The notes below the pieces were generated by a model that saw nothing but the letters and a program-made list of their open reading frames with translations, made no database searches and was not told the origin of the DNA. The position numbers and the translations under genes were made by a program. This document shows positions 55,215-63,741 of a stretch of DNA of 64,000 bases, one piece after another; within the stretch, counting starts at the first letter, position 1, and each line of letters starts with the position of its first letter. Source of the DNA: DATAGF01 sp963819845 (GTDB lineage Bacteria; Actinomycetota; Thermoleophilia; Miltoncostaeales; Miltoncostaeaceae); contig CAWFXQ010000002.1 of the NCBI GenBank assembly GCA_963819845.1, positions 1-64,000 of the forward strand. Direction: 5' to 3'.

Positions 55215-55792
55215 TGCAGCCGGGGCCGCACGCGGAGCTGCTCGACCGGGCGATCGACGCGGACGGGGCGGCGTTCCGGGCGATGCTCGACGGCCGCGGC
55301 GAGGAGGCGACGGCCCGGCTGCGGGAGGCGGCGGAGCTCTACCGGCGGTCGTGGGAGGCCGCGCCGCCGCGCAGCTACGGGCGCCTGGTCGCCGGGCTGA
55401 AGTCGGCCGTGCTGGCCGGCGACGGCGAGGCCGCGGCGGCGTGGGTCAGCGGCGAGCTCGGCGGCGCCTGCGACTCCCCCACCTCCTGCTACGCCCTGGC
55501 CGTCGCCGCCCTGGTGCGGGGCGACGACGCGGCGGCGGCCCGGTCGGCCGAGGCGATGCGTGAGGGCGGCGACGCGTTCTCCCGGGCGGCCGAGGCCCTG
55601 GCGGCCCTGGCCGCGCCGGACCAGGAGCGCTACCGACTGGCGGTGGCCGCGATCGTCGCCGACTTCGAGGCCCGTGACGCCCACCTCACGGGGGTGCCGA
55701 TCGCCGACACGGCCCTGATGATGGAGGCGCTGGCCGAGCGCCGCGGGATGGCGGCGCGGCCGGAGTCGCCGCTCATGCCGGCGGCTCAGTAG
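55214..55792 (+). CDS. Helical (TPR-like) hypothetical protein
   Basis: A 192-residue Ala-rich, all-helical protein with a repeat-like plan (ARLREAAELYRRSWEAAP … GLKSAVLAGDGEAAAAWV … ALAVAALVRGDDAAAARSAEAM), as in TPR-type scaffolds. ATG at 55214 overlaps the stop of the membrane protein upstream. The last 7 bp overlap the convergent PIN gene. Function unknown. Confidence 0.75.
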   Translation: MQPGPHAELLDRAIDADGAAFRAMLDGRGEEATARLREAAELYRRSWEAAPPRSYGRLVAGLKSAVLAGDGEAAAAWVSGELGGACDSPTSCYALAVAALVRGDDAAAARSAEAMREGGDAFSRAAEALAALAAPDQERYRLAVAAIVADFEARDAHLTGVPIADTALMMEALAERRGMAARPESPLMPAAQ

Positions 55793-56163
55793 GGGGCCGT
55801 CAACCCCTCGATCATGGGGAAGTGCCGGACGTTGGTGGTGAGGAGGTCGGCGCCGAGGACCGCCGAGGTCGCCGCGACTACGTAGTCCACGTCGTCGATC
55901 CCCGAGTGCGACGCCCCATGGCGGCGAGCCATCGCGCCCGCGACGCGCGCGACGTCCTCAGTGACGGGGGCCCAGAAGAGCGCCTCGAAGAAGCGCTCCA
56001 GCTCGGGCCATTCGTCGTCGCGAACGCCGGCGATCAGCTCGTACCGCACCAGCTCGGAAGCGGCGAGCGGCTCATCGGCCGCGGCGAATTCCCGGATCAC
56101 CCGCGACGCGGCCGCATGGCCGCGCAGGTGGTCGATGGCGACCGTCGTGTCGAGCAGCTTCAC
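55786..56163 (-). CDS. PIN-domain toxin (VapC-like)
   Basis: A 125-residue PIN nuclease: KLLDTTVAIDHLRG (Asp), ASELVRYELIAG (Glu), IDDVDYVVAATSAVLGADLLTTNVRHF (Asp residues and TTN). GTG at 56163 overlaps the antitoxin stop by 4 bp (GTGA). Not closely similar to the PIN protein at 40790, so two independent modules. Confidence 0.88.
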   Translation of the reverse strand: MKLLDTTVAIDHLRGHAAASRVIREFAAADEPLAASELVRYELIAGVRDDEWPELERFFEALFWAPVTEDVARVAGAMARRHGASHSGIDDVDYVVAATSAVLGADLLTTNVRHFPMIEGLTAPY

Positions 56164-56420
56164 CGGAGCCCGAGGCGCTCGAGGCGCGCCGGGCGATCGC
56201 CGCGGATGGCTGCGACGTACTCGGCGCCGGTGAAGTCCCGGTCCTTCCACGATCCGGCGCTCGCCTCCAGCGCGGCGATGCGCTCCTGCGCCGTGGGCTC
56301 GCCGTATGCCCTTCGGATCGCACGCCGGATCAGCTCGGAGCGGGACGCGCCGGTGGACGCCGAGACACGGTCCAGCAAGCGGAGATCCGAGGTGTCGAGA
56401 TAGACCTGCGTTCGTCCCAT
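56160..56420 (-). CDS. Ribbon-helix-helix antitoxin (VapB/CopG-like)
   Basis: An 86-residue protein: RHH fold (MGRTQVYLDTSDLRLLDRVS then ASTGASRSELIRRAIRRAYG) and a C-terminal toxin-binding tail with Trp (ASAGSWKDRDFTGAEYVAAI). I use ATG 56420; an in-frame start at 56438 would add six residues. An AT-rich GGTATACACC palindrome-like segment just upstream (56427-56436) could be the promoter/operator. Confidence 0.82.
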   Translation of the reverse strand: MGRTQVYLDTSDLRLLDRVSASTGASRSELIRRAIRRAYGEPTAQERIAALEASAGSWKDRDFTGAEYVAAIRGDRPARLERLGLR

Positions 56421-56454
56421 GACGTAGGTATACACCAAGAGGTGTCACGTCACA

Positions 56455-56673
56455 TCACACGCACCGATAGCGCGGATCCAGGAACGCGGGGCGCGCGTCG
56501 CCGGTGACGATCGCCTCGGCGAGGGCGCCGTCCGGCAGGCGCACGGTGATCCGCCAGACCATGCCCGGCAGGCCGCCCATCGGGCGCACCTCGTCGACCC
56601 GCTCGACGACGCCGGTCACGAGGCCCTGCCCGAGCACCTCGACGTCCAGCCGCGCGCCCGGCGGCGCGGCCAT
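56455..56673 (-). CDS. Tandem paralogous small protein B
   Basis: A 72-residue β-rich protein (LDVEVLGQGLVTGVVERVDEV … MVWRITVRLPDGALAEAIVTG … FLDPRYRCV). It is about 45 percent identical by eye to the 63-residue product immediately upstream (56674-56865), and the ATG abuts that gene's stop (TGAATG order on the minus strand). Last gene of the two-component operon. No family recognised; the fold looks like a small barrel that binds a ligand or protein. Confidence 0.65.
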   Translation of the reverse strand: MAAPPGARLDVEVLGQGLVTGVVERVDEVRPMGGLPGMVWRITVRLPDGALAEAIVTGDARPAFLDPRYRCV

Positions 56674-56865
56674 TCAGGCGAGCCGGTGACGCGGGTCGAG
56701 GAACATCAGGCGGTCGTTGCCCCGCTTGATGCCGTGGGCGCGCGAGCCGTCGGGCAGGCGCAGCACCACGCGCCAGGCCAGCCCCCGGACGCCCTCCTGC
56801 ACGAGCTCGTCGACTCCCTCGACGACCCCCGTCACCCGGCCGAGCCCCAGCACCTCGAGCTCCAC
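56674..56865 (-). CDS. Tandem paralogous small protein A
   Basis: A 63-residue β-rich protein (ELEVLGLGRVTGVVEGVDELV … LAWRVVLRLPDGSRAHGI … LMFLDPRHRLA), tandem duplicate of protein B. GTG at 56865 follows GGGGAGG and lies 23 bp after the stop of the 53-residue membrane protein. Function unknown. Confidence 0.65.
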   Translation of the reverse strand: MELEVLGLGRVTGVVEGVDELVQEGVRGLAWRVVLRLPDGSRAHGIKRGNDRLMFLDPRHRLA

Positions 56866-56888
56866 GGCCTCCCCGGGCGCCGGTGCGC

Positions 56889-57050
56889 TCAGGCCAGCGC
56901 CTCCCAGATCAGCCCGATCAGCACGAGGACGACGACCAGCGCGACGAAGCGCGCCCCGGTGTCGAGCAGCCCCAGCGCGATGACCCGCGGCGGGTAGCGC
57001 TCGCCCGTCTCGTCAACCAGCGTGAGGTCGTCCTTGGTGATGCGCCGCAT
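56889..57050 (-). CDS. 53-residue single-TM membrane protein in the two-component operon
   Basis: ATG 57050 to TGA 56889, 5 bp downstream of the response regulator stop. The product starts MRRITKDDLTLVDETGERYP, then has one TM helix (RFVALVVVLVLIGLIWEALA) at the very C-terminus. Codon choice and tight spacing support coding. It could be a small membrane sensor or regulator of the kinase or of the ABC exporter, an inference from position only. Confidence 0.65.
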   Translation of the reverse strand: MRRITKDDLTLVDETGERYPPRVIALGLLDTGARFVALVVVLVLIGLIWEALA

Positions 57051-57055
57051 GCCGG

Positions 57056-57730
57056 TCACTCCCCGCCGGGTTGCACGAAGCCCGTCTCGTACGCAAGCAC
57101 CACCGCCTGGATGCGGTCGCGCAGGCTCAGCTTGGAGAGTATCCGGGCGACGTGGGTCTTGACGGTCGCCTCACTCACCACCAGCTCGGCGGCGATCTCG
57201 GCGTTCGAGAGCCCGCGCGCGACCAGCCGCAGCACCTCGACCTCACGCTCGGTCAGCTCCGCCACCGCCTCGGGCGCCGCCGACCCCGGCGGCGGCCGGC
57301 GGACGAAGTCCTCGATCAGGCGCCGGGTGAGGGCCGGGGCGAGGAGCGCGTCGCCGGCCGCCACCACCCGCACGGCGTGGACGAGCTCCTCGCGGCGCAC
57401 GTCCTTGAGCAGGAACCCGCTGGCGCCGGCCTTCATCGCCTCGTAGAGGTACTCGTCCTGGTCGAAGGTGGTGAGCATCAGCACCCGGGGCGCCGCGTCG
57501 CCGTCGGCCATCAGCCGGCGGGTGGCCTCGATGCCGTCGAGTCCCGGCATTCGGATGTCCATCAGCACGACGTCGGGGCGCAGCTCGCGCGCCCGCTCGA
57601 CGGCCTCGTGCCCGTCGGACGCCTCTCCCACCACCGCGACGCCGGGCTGCGCGTCGAGGATCATCCCGAACCCGTCCCGCACCAGCGCCTGGTCGTCGGC
57701 GATGACGACCCGGATGTCGGGCGCGCTCAT
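57056..57730 (-). CDS. NarL/LuxR-family response regulator
   Basis: A 224-residue regulator: receiver domain with DD pair at 12-13, phosphoacceptor Asp58 (VVLMDIRMPG), Thr and Lys switch residues (MLTTFDQDEYLYEAMKAGASGFLLKD, split), and a C-terminal LuxR helix-turn-helix (LTEREVEVLRLVARGLSNAEIA … VSEATVKTHVARILSKL). ATG overlaps the kinase stop by 4 bp. Expected target: the divergent ABC exporter through the 20-bp palindrome at 58939-58958. Confidence 0.95.
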   Translation of the reverse strand: MSAPDIRVVIADDQALVRDGFGMILDAQPGVAVVGEASDGHEAVERARELRPDVVLMDIRMPGLDGIEATRRLMADGDAAPRVLMLTTFDQDEYLYEAMKAGASGFLLKDVRREELVHAVRVVAAGDALLAPALTRRLIEDFVRRPPPGSAAPEAVAELTEREVEVLRLVARGLSNAEIAAELVVSEATVKTHVARILSKLSLRDRIQAVVLAYETGFVQPGGE

Positions 57731-58884
57731 GAGGCGCCGACGGCGTCGAGCGGCAGCCGGGCCGTGAGGGCGAAGCCGCCCTCGGGCCGCGGCCCGGCGG
57801 CCAGCTCTCCGCCGTAGAGCGCGACCCGCTCGCGCATCCCCAGCAGGCCGTGGCCGCCGCCGTTGGCGGCCGGGTCGTGGCCGCGACCGTCGTCGCGGAC
57901 CACGAGCTCGAGATCGCGGTCCCCGTAGCGGACGACCACCTCGGCCGTGGCCGGGCCGGCGTGCTTCAGAGCGTTGGTGAGCCCCTCCTGCACGATCCGG
58001 TAGGCCGAGAGGTCGATCCCGGCAGGCAGGGGCCGCGGCTCGCCCTCGACGCGCACGCTCACCGGCAGCCCCGCGTCCCGCACCTGGCGGGCGAGCTCGT
58101 CGAGCCCCGACAGGCCGGGCTGCGGAGCCAGCGCCGCGCCCTCGTCGGTCATCTCGCGCAGCACGCCGAGCATGCGGCGCAGCTCGGTGAGGGCGCTCCG
58201 GCCCGTCTCCTGGACGGCGCCCAGCGGCCCGCGCGCCCGCTCGGGGTCGGCGTCGAGCATGGCCTCGGCGGCCTCGGCCTGCACCACCATGACGCTGAGG
58301 CTGTGGGCGACCACGTCGTGCATCTCGCGCGCGATCCGCGCCCGCTCCTCCGCCGCCGCCGCGCGCGCCTCGGTCTCGCGCTCGCGCTCGGCCCGCTCGG
58401 CCCGCGCCGTGAGCTCAGCGGTGCGGCGGTTGCGCTCACCGAACGCGAACCCGACCAGCCACGCGATGGCCGCGAGCCCGAGCACGCCGACATAGTCGCC
58501 CGCAGCCCCTTCGGGGTCGCGCAGCCCGACGAAGACGATCATCAGCGCGACGAGCGCCGCGCCCGCCAGGCCGCTCCGGCCCAGCCCGAGCAGGCCGAAC
58601 TGGGACGCGGCGATAAGGGCGATCATGAGCGTCCCGAAGGATTCGGGGACCGAGTCGCCCCAGATGGCCGCTTGCACGGCGATGAGCACGACGGTCGTGG
58701 CAGGGGCGGCGACCGGGAAGCGGCGGCGGGCGAACAGGGGCAGGCCACACGCCAGCGCGAACGCCGAGAGGCCCCACGGCGAGCCATCGAGGCCCTCGAC
58801 GAGCCAGGCCTCGAGGATCGCGGTGACGATCATCGCCGCCAGCAGCAGGTCGAGGGCGTAGTCGAGCGGGCGGCCGATCCTCAT
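57727..58884 (-). CDS. Sensor histidine kinase (HisKA_3 type)
   Basis: A 385-residue kinase: four to six N-terminal TM helices with very short outside loops (an intramembrane-sensing layout), dimerisation domain with the phospho-His in RARIAREMHDVVAHSLSVMVVQ, and an ATPase domain with VRDDGRGHD and GHGLLGMRERVALYGG. This DesK/LiaS-like group commonly senses envelope stress and controls an adjacent ABC exporter. TAGCGT lies exactly 6 nt before the ATG at 58884. Confidence 0.95.
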   Translation of the reverse strand: MRIGRPLDYALDLLLAAMIVTAILEAWLVEGLDGSPWGLSAFALACGLPLFARRRFPVAAPATTVVLIAVQAAIWGDSVPESFGTLMIALIAASQFGLLGLGRSGLAGAALVALMIVFVGLRDPEGAAGDYVGVLGLAAIAWLVGFAFGERNRRTAELTARAERAERERETEARAAAAEERARIAREMHDVVAHSLSVMVVQAEAAEAMLDADPERARGPLGAVQETGRSALTELRRMLGVLREMTDEGAALAPQPGLSGLDELARQVRDAGLPVSVRVEGEPRPLPAGIDLSAYRIVQEGLTNALKHAGPATAEVVVRYGDRDLELVVRDDGRGHDPAANGGGHGLLGMRERVALYGGELAAGPRPEGGFALTARLPLDAVGAS

Positions 58885-58890
58885 GACGGG

Positions 58891-58896
58891 ACGCTA
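58891..58896 (-). promoter_or_regulatory. Leaderless -10 TAGCGT for the two-component operon
   Basis: TAGCGT on the minus strand with a 6-nt spacer to the ATG at 58884. Confidence 0.55.
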
Positions 58897-58938
58897 CTCC
58901 GCCCGCCGAAGCGCGCCATCGGCCGCGCGGGCGGTCAG

Positions 58939-58958
58939 CGTCATCCCCGGGGATGACG
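58939..58958. promoter_or_regulatory. 20-bp perfect palindrome, candidate response-regulator operator
   Basis: CGTCATCCCCGGGGATGACG, centred about 64 bp upstream of the predicted kinase transcription start and about 110 bp upstream of the TAGCGT-driven start of the ABC operon (59056-59061). Placed between divergent units, it fits a NarL-family dimer site. Confidence 0.6.
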
Positions 58959-59097
58959 GCGCTCGGCCGCGCGGCGGGGGCGGGGACGGCACGACCATCC
59001 ACGGGGCTGCCCCCGGATCGGGAGCGCGGCCGATGGCGCGCGGGAGCGGCGGCCATAGCGTCGCGGCATCGGCATCACATCATCAAGGAGGCATCCC

Positions 59098-59877
59098 GTG
59101 ACCACCGCACTGCATCCCCTCGCTCCGCCGGTCGACGCCGAGGAGGCCGCCCCCCGCCAGGTCGTCGTCGGCCGCGACCTCGTCCGCCGCTACGGCGACG
59201 GCGACGCCGCGGTCGACGCCCTGGCCGGCGTCTCGCTCTCGGTCGCCGAGGGCGAGCTCGTCGCCGTGATGGGCCCGTCGGGCTCCGGCAAGTCAACCCT
59301 GATGCACGTCCTGGCCGGCCTCGACCGGCCCACCTCCGGCTCGGCCTGGATCGCCGGCCACGAGATCACGTCGATGGGCGACACGGCCCTCACCAAGCTC
59401 CGCCGGCGCCACATCGGCTTCGTCTTCCAGTTCTTCAACCTGCTGCCGACGCTCACGGCGCAGGAGAACATCACCCTGCCCGGTCGGATCGCCGGCCGTC
59501 GTCCTGAGCGCGCCTGGCGGGACGAGGTGATCGCCGCGGTCGGGCTCTCCGAGCGCCGCGACCACCGGCCCGCGCAGCTGTCGGGCGGTCAGCAGCAGCG
59601 CGTGGCGATCGCCCGCGCCATGATCGGCCGCCCGACCGTGATGTTCGCGGACGAGCCGACCGGCAACCTCGACTCCCGCTCCGGCGGCGAGATCCTCGAG
59701 CTGCTGCGCCGCTCGGCCGACGACTACGGCCAGACGACCGTGATGGTCACCCACGACGCGACCGCGGCGACCATCGCCGACCGGATCGTGTTCCTCGCGG
59801 ACGGCCGCATCGTCCGCACCCAGGGCCCCTCGAGCCAGACCGAGGTCCTGGACGCGCTCGCGGAGGTGACGCGATGA
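59098..59877 (+). CDS. ABC transporter ATP-binding protein (MacB/LolD-like)
   Basis: A 259-residue ATPase: Walker A GPSGSGKST, Q-loop FQFFNLLPTLTAQEN, signature LSGGQQQRVAIARAM, Walker B VMFADEPTGNLDS and H-loop VTHD. The GTG at 59098 is preceded by AAGGAGG. It overlaps the permease gene by 4 bp (ATGA). Expected partner of the FtsX-type permease in an exporter for peptides, lipids or antibiotics. Confidence 0.96.
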   Translation: MTTALHPLAPPVDAEEAAPRQVVVGRDLVRRYGDGDAAVDALAGVSLSVAEGELVAVMGPSGSGKSTLMHVLAGLDRPTSGSAWIAGHEITSMGDTALTKLRRRHIGFVFQFFNLLPTLTAQENITLPGRIAGRRPERAWRDEVIAAVGLSERRDHRPAQLSGGQQQRVAIARAMIGRPTVMFADEPTGNLDSRSGGEILELLRRSADDYGQTTVMVTHDATAATIADRIVFLADGRIVRTQGPSSQTEVLDALAEVTR

Positions 59878-62429
59878 CCTGGGTGGCCCTCAAGAGCATG
59901 GCGGGGCGCCGGCTGCGCGCCGCCCTCACGGCCCTCGCGATCGTGCTCGGCGTGGCGATGATCGCGGGCAGCCTGATCCTCACCGACACCATCGACCGCT
60001 CCTTCACGAACATCTTCAGCAGCTCGTACACCCAGACCGACCTCGTCGTCCGCGGCGAGTCCGTCGTCGACGAGTCGTCCGCCGGGACGCCGACCGTCTC
60101 GGCCGAGCTCCTGCCCCGCATCCAGGCCCTCCCGGGCGTCGAGGCGGCGGCCGGCAGCCTGGTCAACTTCTCCGGCACCGGCAACACCGCAAAGATCCTC
60201 GACCGCCAGGGCGAGATCATCGGCGGGAACCAGCCGAGCTTCGGCTTCGGCGTCGACCCCGCCGCCGAGCGGTTCAATCCGATGACCCTCACGACCGGCG
60301 CCTGGGCGTCCGGCCCGGGGCAGGTCGTGATCGACGCCGACACGGCGGCCGACCACGACTTCGGCGTGGGCGACACCGTCCGGGTGGTCGCCGACGGCCC
60401 GGTGCGCGAGTTCACCGTCACGGGCGTCGCCGCCTTCGGCGAACTGAACTCGCTGGGGGGCGCGACGATCGCCCTCTTCGACGTCCCCACCGCGCGCGAG
60501 GTGCTCGGCAAGAGCGGCTTCGACGCCATCCAGGTGGCGGCGTCGCCGGGGGCCTCGACAGAGGAGCTGGGCGGGCGCATCGAGGCGCTCCTCCCGCCCG
60601 GCGCCGACCTGGCGACCGGCGAGGAGCAGGCCGTGGCCGACAAGGAGGTCGTGTCCGAGGGCATCACCTTCATCCGGGGCACCCTGCTGGCCTTCGGGGG
60701 CGTCGCGCTGTTCGTGGGCGCCTTCGTCATCTTCAACACGCTGTCGATCACGGTCGCCCAGCGCTCGCGCGAGCTCGCCACCCTGCGCACGCTCGGGGCG
60801 TCCCGGCGCCAGGTTCTGCGCTCGGTGATCGTCGAGGCCGGCGCGATCGGCCTCGCGGCGTCGCTCGTCGGGCTCGCGTTCGGCGTCGCCCTCGCGAACG
60901 GCCTGACCGCGCTGTTCGACAGCGTCGGCTTCACCATGCCGCAGGGCGACACCGTCTTCGCGACCCGCACCGTTGTCGTGTCGCTGCTGGTCGGCACGCT
61001 GATCACCCTGCTGGCCGGCCTCGTGCCCGCCGTGCGGGCGACGCGGGTGCCGCCGATCGCGGCCGTCCGCGAGGGCGCCGCCCTGCCAGCGGGACGGATC
61101 GGGCGGCGCGCGCCCGCGATCGCCGTCGCGGCGGTCGCCGCAGCAGGGGCGCTGCTCGCCTTCGGCGTGTGGGGCGGCGGCGGCCTGCTCGCGTTCGGCG
61201 CGGGCGCGGTGCTGCTGTTCGTCGGCGTCGCGGCGGTCTCGTCGCGGCTGGTGCGCCCGATCGCGGCCCTCGTCGGCTGGCCGATCGGGCGGCTGGGCGC
61301 GGCCGGCGGTCTCGCCCGCCAGAACGCGGTCCGCAACCCGGCGCGCACGGCCTCGACCGCCGCGGCGCTGATGATCGGGCTCGCGCTCGTGACCTTCGTC
61401 AGCGTGCTCGGCGCGGGGCTGCTCGACAGCACCGAGAGGGGCGTCGAGCGCCAGCTCGCGGGCACGGGCTACGTCGTCGCCTCCACCAACGGCTGGGACC
61501 CGCTCCCGCCGGCGGTCGGGCGCTCGCTCGCCGCCTCGCCGGACGCCGGCACCGTGAGCAGCGTGCGCGGGGACGAGGGCCTGGTCGACGGCTCCCCGCA
61601 GGACGTCGCGGGGGTCAACCCGGCGACGATCGCCTCGGTCTACCGCTTCACCTGGACCGAGGGCTCGGACGCGGCGCTCGAGACCCTCGACGGCGACGGC
61701 GTCGTGGTCGAGAGGTCCTTCGCCGAGGACCACGAGTTGGCGATCGGCTCCCCGCTCGCCATCGTGAGCTCCTCGGGCGACCGCCTGCAGCGCACCGTGA
61801 CGGGGGTCTACGACCCGCCGCGGCTGTCCGCCCTGCTCGGGACGGCCCTCGTCTCGCAGGAGGCCTTCGACGCAGCCTTCCCACGGGCGAAGGACACGTA
61901 CACCTTGGCCTCCGGTACCGGCACCGCGTCGGAGGACGGCGCTGCGGCGCTCGAGTCGTCGCTGGCCGCGTTCCCGGACGCCGAGGTGAACACCGTCGCC
62001 GGCTTCACCGACCAATACGCGGCGGACCTGTCCACGATCCTCAACCTGCTCTACGTCCTGCTCGCCCTCTCCGTGGTGGTGAGCGTGTTCGGGATGGTCA
62101 ACACCATGGTCCTCGCCGTCCACGAGCGCACGCGCGAGATCGGCATGCTGCGCGCGGTCGGCATGACCCGTCGCCAGGCGCGCCGGATGGTCCGCGGCGA
62201 GAGCGTCGTCACGGCCCTGATCGGCGCGGCGCTGGGGCTGCCGCTGGGCGTCGCCCTGGCCGCGGTGGTCACCGCGTCGCTCTCGGACTACGGCGTCGAG
62301 CTCTCGATCCCGTCCGGGAGCCTCGTGGTCTTCGCGCTGGTCGCGGCGGCCGTCGGGGTGCTGGCGGCGATCGCCCCCGCGAGGCGGGCCAGCAGACTCG
62401 ACGTGTTGCGCGCGCTCCAGTACGAGTAG
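59874..62429 (+). CDS. FtsX-like ABC transporter permease (MacB type, two FtsX domains)
   Basis: An 851-residue permease: N-terminal TM (ALTALAIVLGVAMIAGSLIL), a large MacB-like periplasmic domain (about 45-240), three TM helices with the FtsX motif (FIVFNTLSITVAQRSRELATLRTLGASRRQVLRSV, split), a middle TM pair, a second extracytoplasmic domain and a second FtsX domain (VVVSVFGMVNTMVLAVHERTREIGMLRAVGMTRRQ). This is the duplicated layout of BceB/MacB-like exporters under two-component control. Confidence 0.94.
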   Translation: MTWVALKSMAGRRLRAALTALAIVLGVAMIAGSLILTDTIDRSFTNIFSSSYTQTDLVVRGESVVDESSAGTPTVSAELLPRIQALPGVEAAAGSLVNFSGTGNTAKILDRQGEIIGGNQPSFGFGVDPAAERFNPMTLTTGAWASGPGQVVIDADTAADHDFGVGDTVRVVADGPVREFTVTGVAAFGELNSLGGATIALFDVPTAREVLGKSGFDAIQVAASPGASTEELGGRIEALLPPGADLATGEEQAVADKEVVSEGITFIRGTLLAFGGVALFVGAFVIFNTLSITVAQRSRELATLRTLGASRRQVLRSVIVEAGAIGLAASLVGLAFGVALANGLTALFDSVGFTMPQGDTVFATRTVVVSLLVGTLITLLAGLVPAVRATRVPPIAAVREGAALPAGRIGRRAPAIAVAAVAAAGALLAFGVWGGGGLLAFGAGAVLLFVGVAAVSSRLVRPIAALVGWPIGRLGAAGGLARQNAVRNPARTASTAAALMIGLALVTFVSVLGAGLLDSTERGVERQLAGTGYVVASTNGWDPLPPAVGRSLAASPDAGTVSSVRGDEGLVDGSPQDVAGVNPATIASVYRFTWTEGSDAALETLDGDGVVVERSFAEDHELAIGSPLAIVSSSGDRLQRTVTGVYDPPRLSALLGTALVSQEAFDAAFPRAKDTYTLASGTGTASEDGAAALESSLAAFPDAEVNTVAGFTDQYAADLSTILNLLYVLLALSVVVSVFGMVNTMVLAVHERTREIGMLRAVGMTRRQARRMVRGESVVTALIGAALGLPLGVALAAVVTASLSDYGVELSIPSGSLVVFALVAAAVGVLAAIAPARRASRLDVLRALQYE

Positions 62430-62441
62430 GCGCGCGTGCCA

Positions 62442-62447
62442 TACGCT
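62442..62447 (+). promoter_or_regulatory. Leaderless -10 TACGCT for the glycoside hydrolase gene
   Basis: TACGCT with a 7-nt spacer to the GTG at 62455. Confidence 0.45.
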
Positions 62448-62454
62448 GGGGCCC

Positions 62455-63711
62455 GTGAGCGCGGGCCCCAGCGGTGCGGGGGACATCGGGCGGCTGCGCG
62501 ATGCGGCCGCCCGTCTGCTGTCCGCCAACTGGACGGAGGGGCGCACCCGCGACGGGGTCGAGTACGCCTACACGCGCCCCGACCCGGCCAAGTTCCCGGA
62601 CCAGTTCTTCTGGGACTCCTGCTTCCACGCCGTCGCCTGGAGCCACATCGACCCCGCGCGGGCGCGGCGCGAGCTGCGGACGCTGGTCGCCGCGCAGCGG
62701 CCGGACGGGCTCATCGGGCACACGATCTTCTGGGCCGCCCCGGTCCGCCTGTCGCGCGCCTTCACCTACAACCTGATCAGGCGCTCCGACCGCACGACCG
62801 CCACCATCCAGCCGCCGCTCCTGGCCTGGGCGTGGGCCGAGGTGGCCGACCGCTCGCCCGACGACCCCGGCTTCCGGGCCGAGGGCCTGCCGGCCCTGAG
62901 GAGGCTCCACGCCTGGCTCGACCGCGAGCGCGCCGACGGCGACGGCGTGCTGGGCATCCTCCAGCCCGACGAGTCGGGCCTCGACGCGACCCCGGCCTAC
63001 GACGCCCCGCTCGGCTTCCGCGCCCACCCCTGGCCCGGCTTCCTCCTGCTGCTGCGCTTCAACCGCCGGCGGCGCTTCTCCTACCGCCATGTGGTCGCGG
63101 ACGGCGGCTTCCACGCCGTCGACCCCCTGGTCAACACCGCCTGGGCCCTGGCCTGGGAGGGCATGGCGCGCCTGGGGGAGCCCGGCGCCGCGGAGCGCGC
63201 CGAGCGGGTCACCGCCGCGCTGGTCGCACGGCTGTGGGACCCCGGGGCGGGCATCTTCCACCCGCGCGGGCCCGATGAGCGCCCGCTGCGGGTCGCCACC
63301 TGGGCGGGCCTCGCGCCGCTGGCGCTTCCCCGGCTGCCCGAGGAGGTGGCGCGCCGCCTGGCCGAGGAGCAGCTGCTCGACCGGCGGCGGTTTTGGCTGC
63401 CCTATCCCGTGCCGAGCGTGAGCGCGCAGGAGCCGAGCTTCCGCGCCGGCGACACCGGCTGGCCCATCCGGCGCTACTGGAGGGGGCCCACGTGGCTGTT
63501 CGCCACGCGCTTCCTCGTCGACGGCCTGATGCGGGCCGGGCGGGTCGCCGAGGCCCGCGATCTCGCCGGCCGGACGGCCGCGCTCGTGCTGCGCGAGGGG
63601 TTCCGGGAGTACTACGACCCGCTCACCGGGCGGGGCCTCGGGGGGCGGGCGTTCGGCGTGAGCGCGATGGCGCTCGACTGCCTGCTGCGGGCGGAGGGCG
63701 CCTCCCCCTGA
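62455..63711 (+). CDS. GH63/MGH1-like glycoside hydrolase
   Basis: A 418-residue (alpha/alpha)6-barrel enzyme resembling mannosylglycerate hydrolase and related GH63 proteins: FPDQFFWDSCFHAVAWSHID, GLIGHTIFW, QPPLLAWAWAEV, GILQPDESGLDATPAYDAP, GWPIRRYWRGPTWLFATRFLVDGL (split) and the end YYDPLTGRGLGGRAFGVSAMALD. Carboxylates in WDS, DESG and the C-terminal EYYDP are candidates for catalysis and sugar binding. There is no signal peptide, so it is cytoplasmic. Likely substrate: a glucosyl- or mannosylglycerate or other compatible solute, by family only. Confidence 0.85.
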   Translation: MSAGPSGAGDIGRLRDAAARLLSANWTEGRTRDGVEYAYTRPDPAKFPDQFFWDSCFHAVAWSHIDPARARRELRTLVAAQRPDGLIGHTIFWAAPVRLSRAFTYNLIRRSDRTTATIQPPLLAWAWAEVADRSPDDPGFRAEGLPALRRLHAWLDRERADGDGVLGILQPDESGLDATPAYDAPLGFRAHPWPGFLLLLRFNRRRRFSYRHVVADGGFHAVDPLVNTAWALAWEGMARLGEPGAAERAERVTAALVARLWDPGAGIFHPRGPDERPLRVATWAGLAPLALPRLPEEVARRLAEEQLLDRRRFWLPYPVPSVSAQEPSFRAGDTGWPIRRYWRGPTWLFATRFLVDGLMRAGRVAEARDLAGRTAALVLREGFREYYDPLTGRGLGGRAFGVSAMALDCLLRAEGASP

Positions 63712-63729
63712 GCCGGGCTCAGGGGGAGG
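63701..63729. terminator. Bidirectional terminator with 14-bp arms
   Basis: CCTCCCCCTGAGCC / GGCTCAGGGGGAGG around a single G; the left arm contains the hydrolase stop codon, and the RTX-repeat gene ends 13 bp further on the other strand. Confidence 0.8.
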
Positions 63730-63741
63730 TCGCGCGCCGGG

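Noticed and set aside
59724..62546. 940-residue minus-strand open frame over the FtsX permease
   Set aside because: Composition typical of an antisense shadow; the permease on the plus strand is unambiguous.
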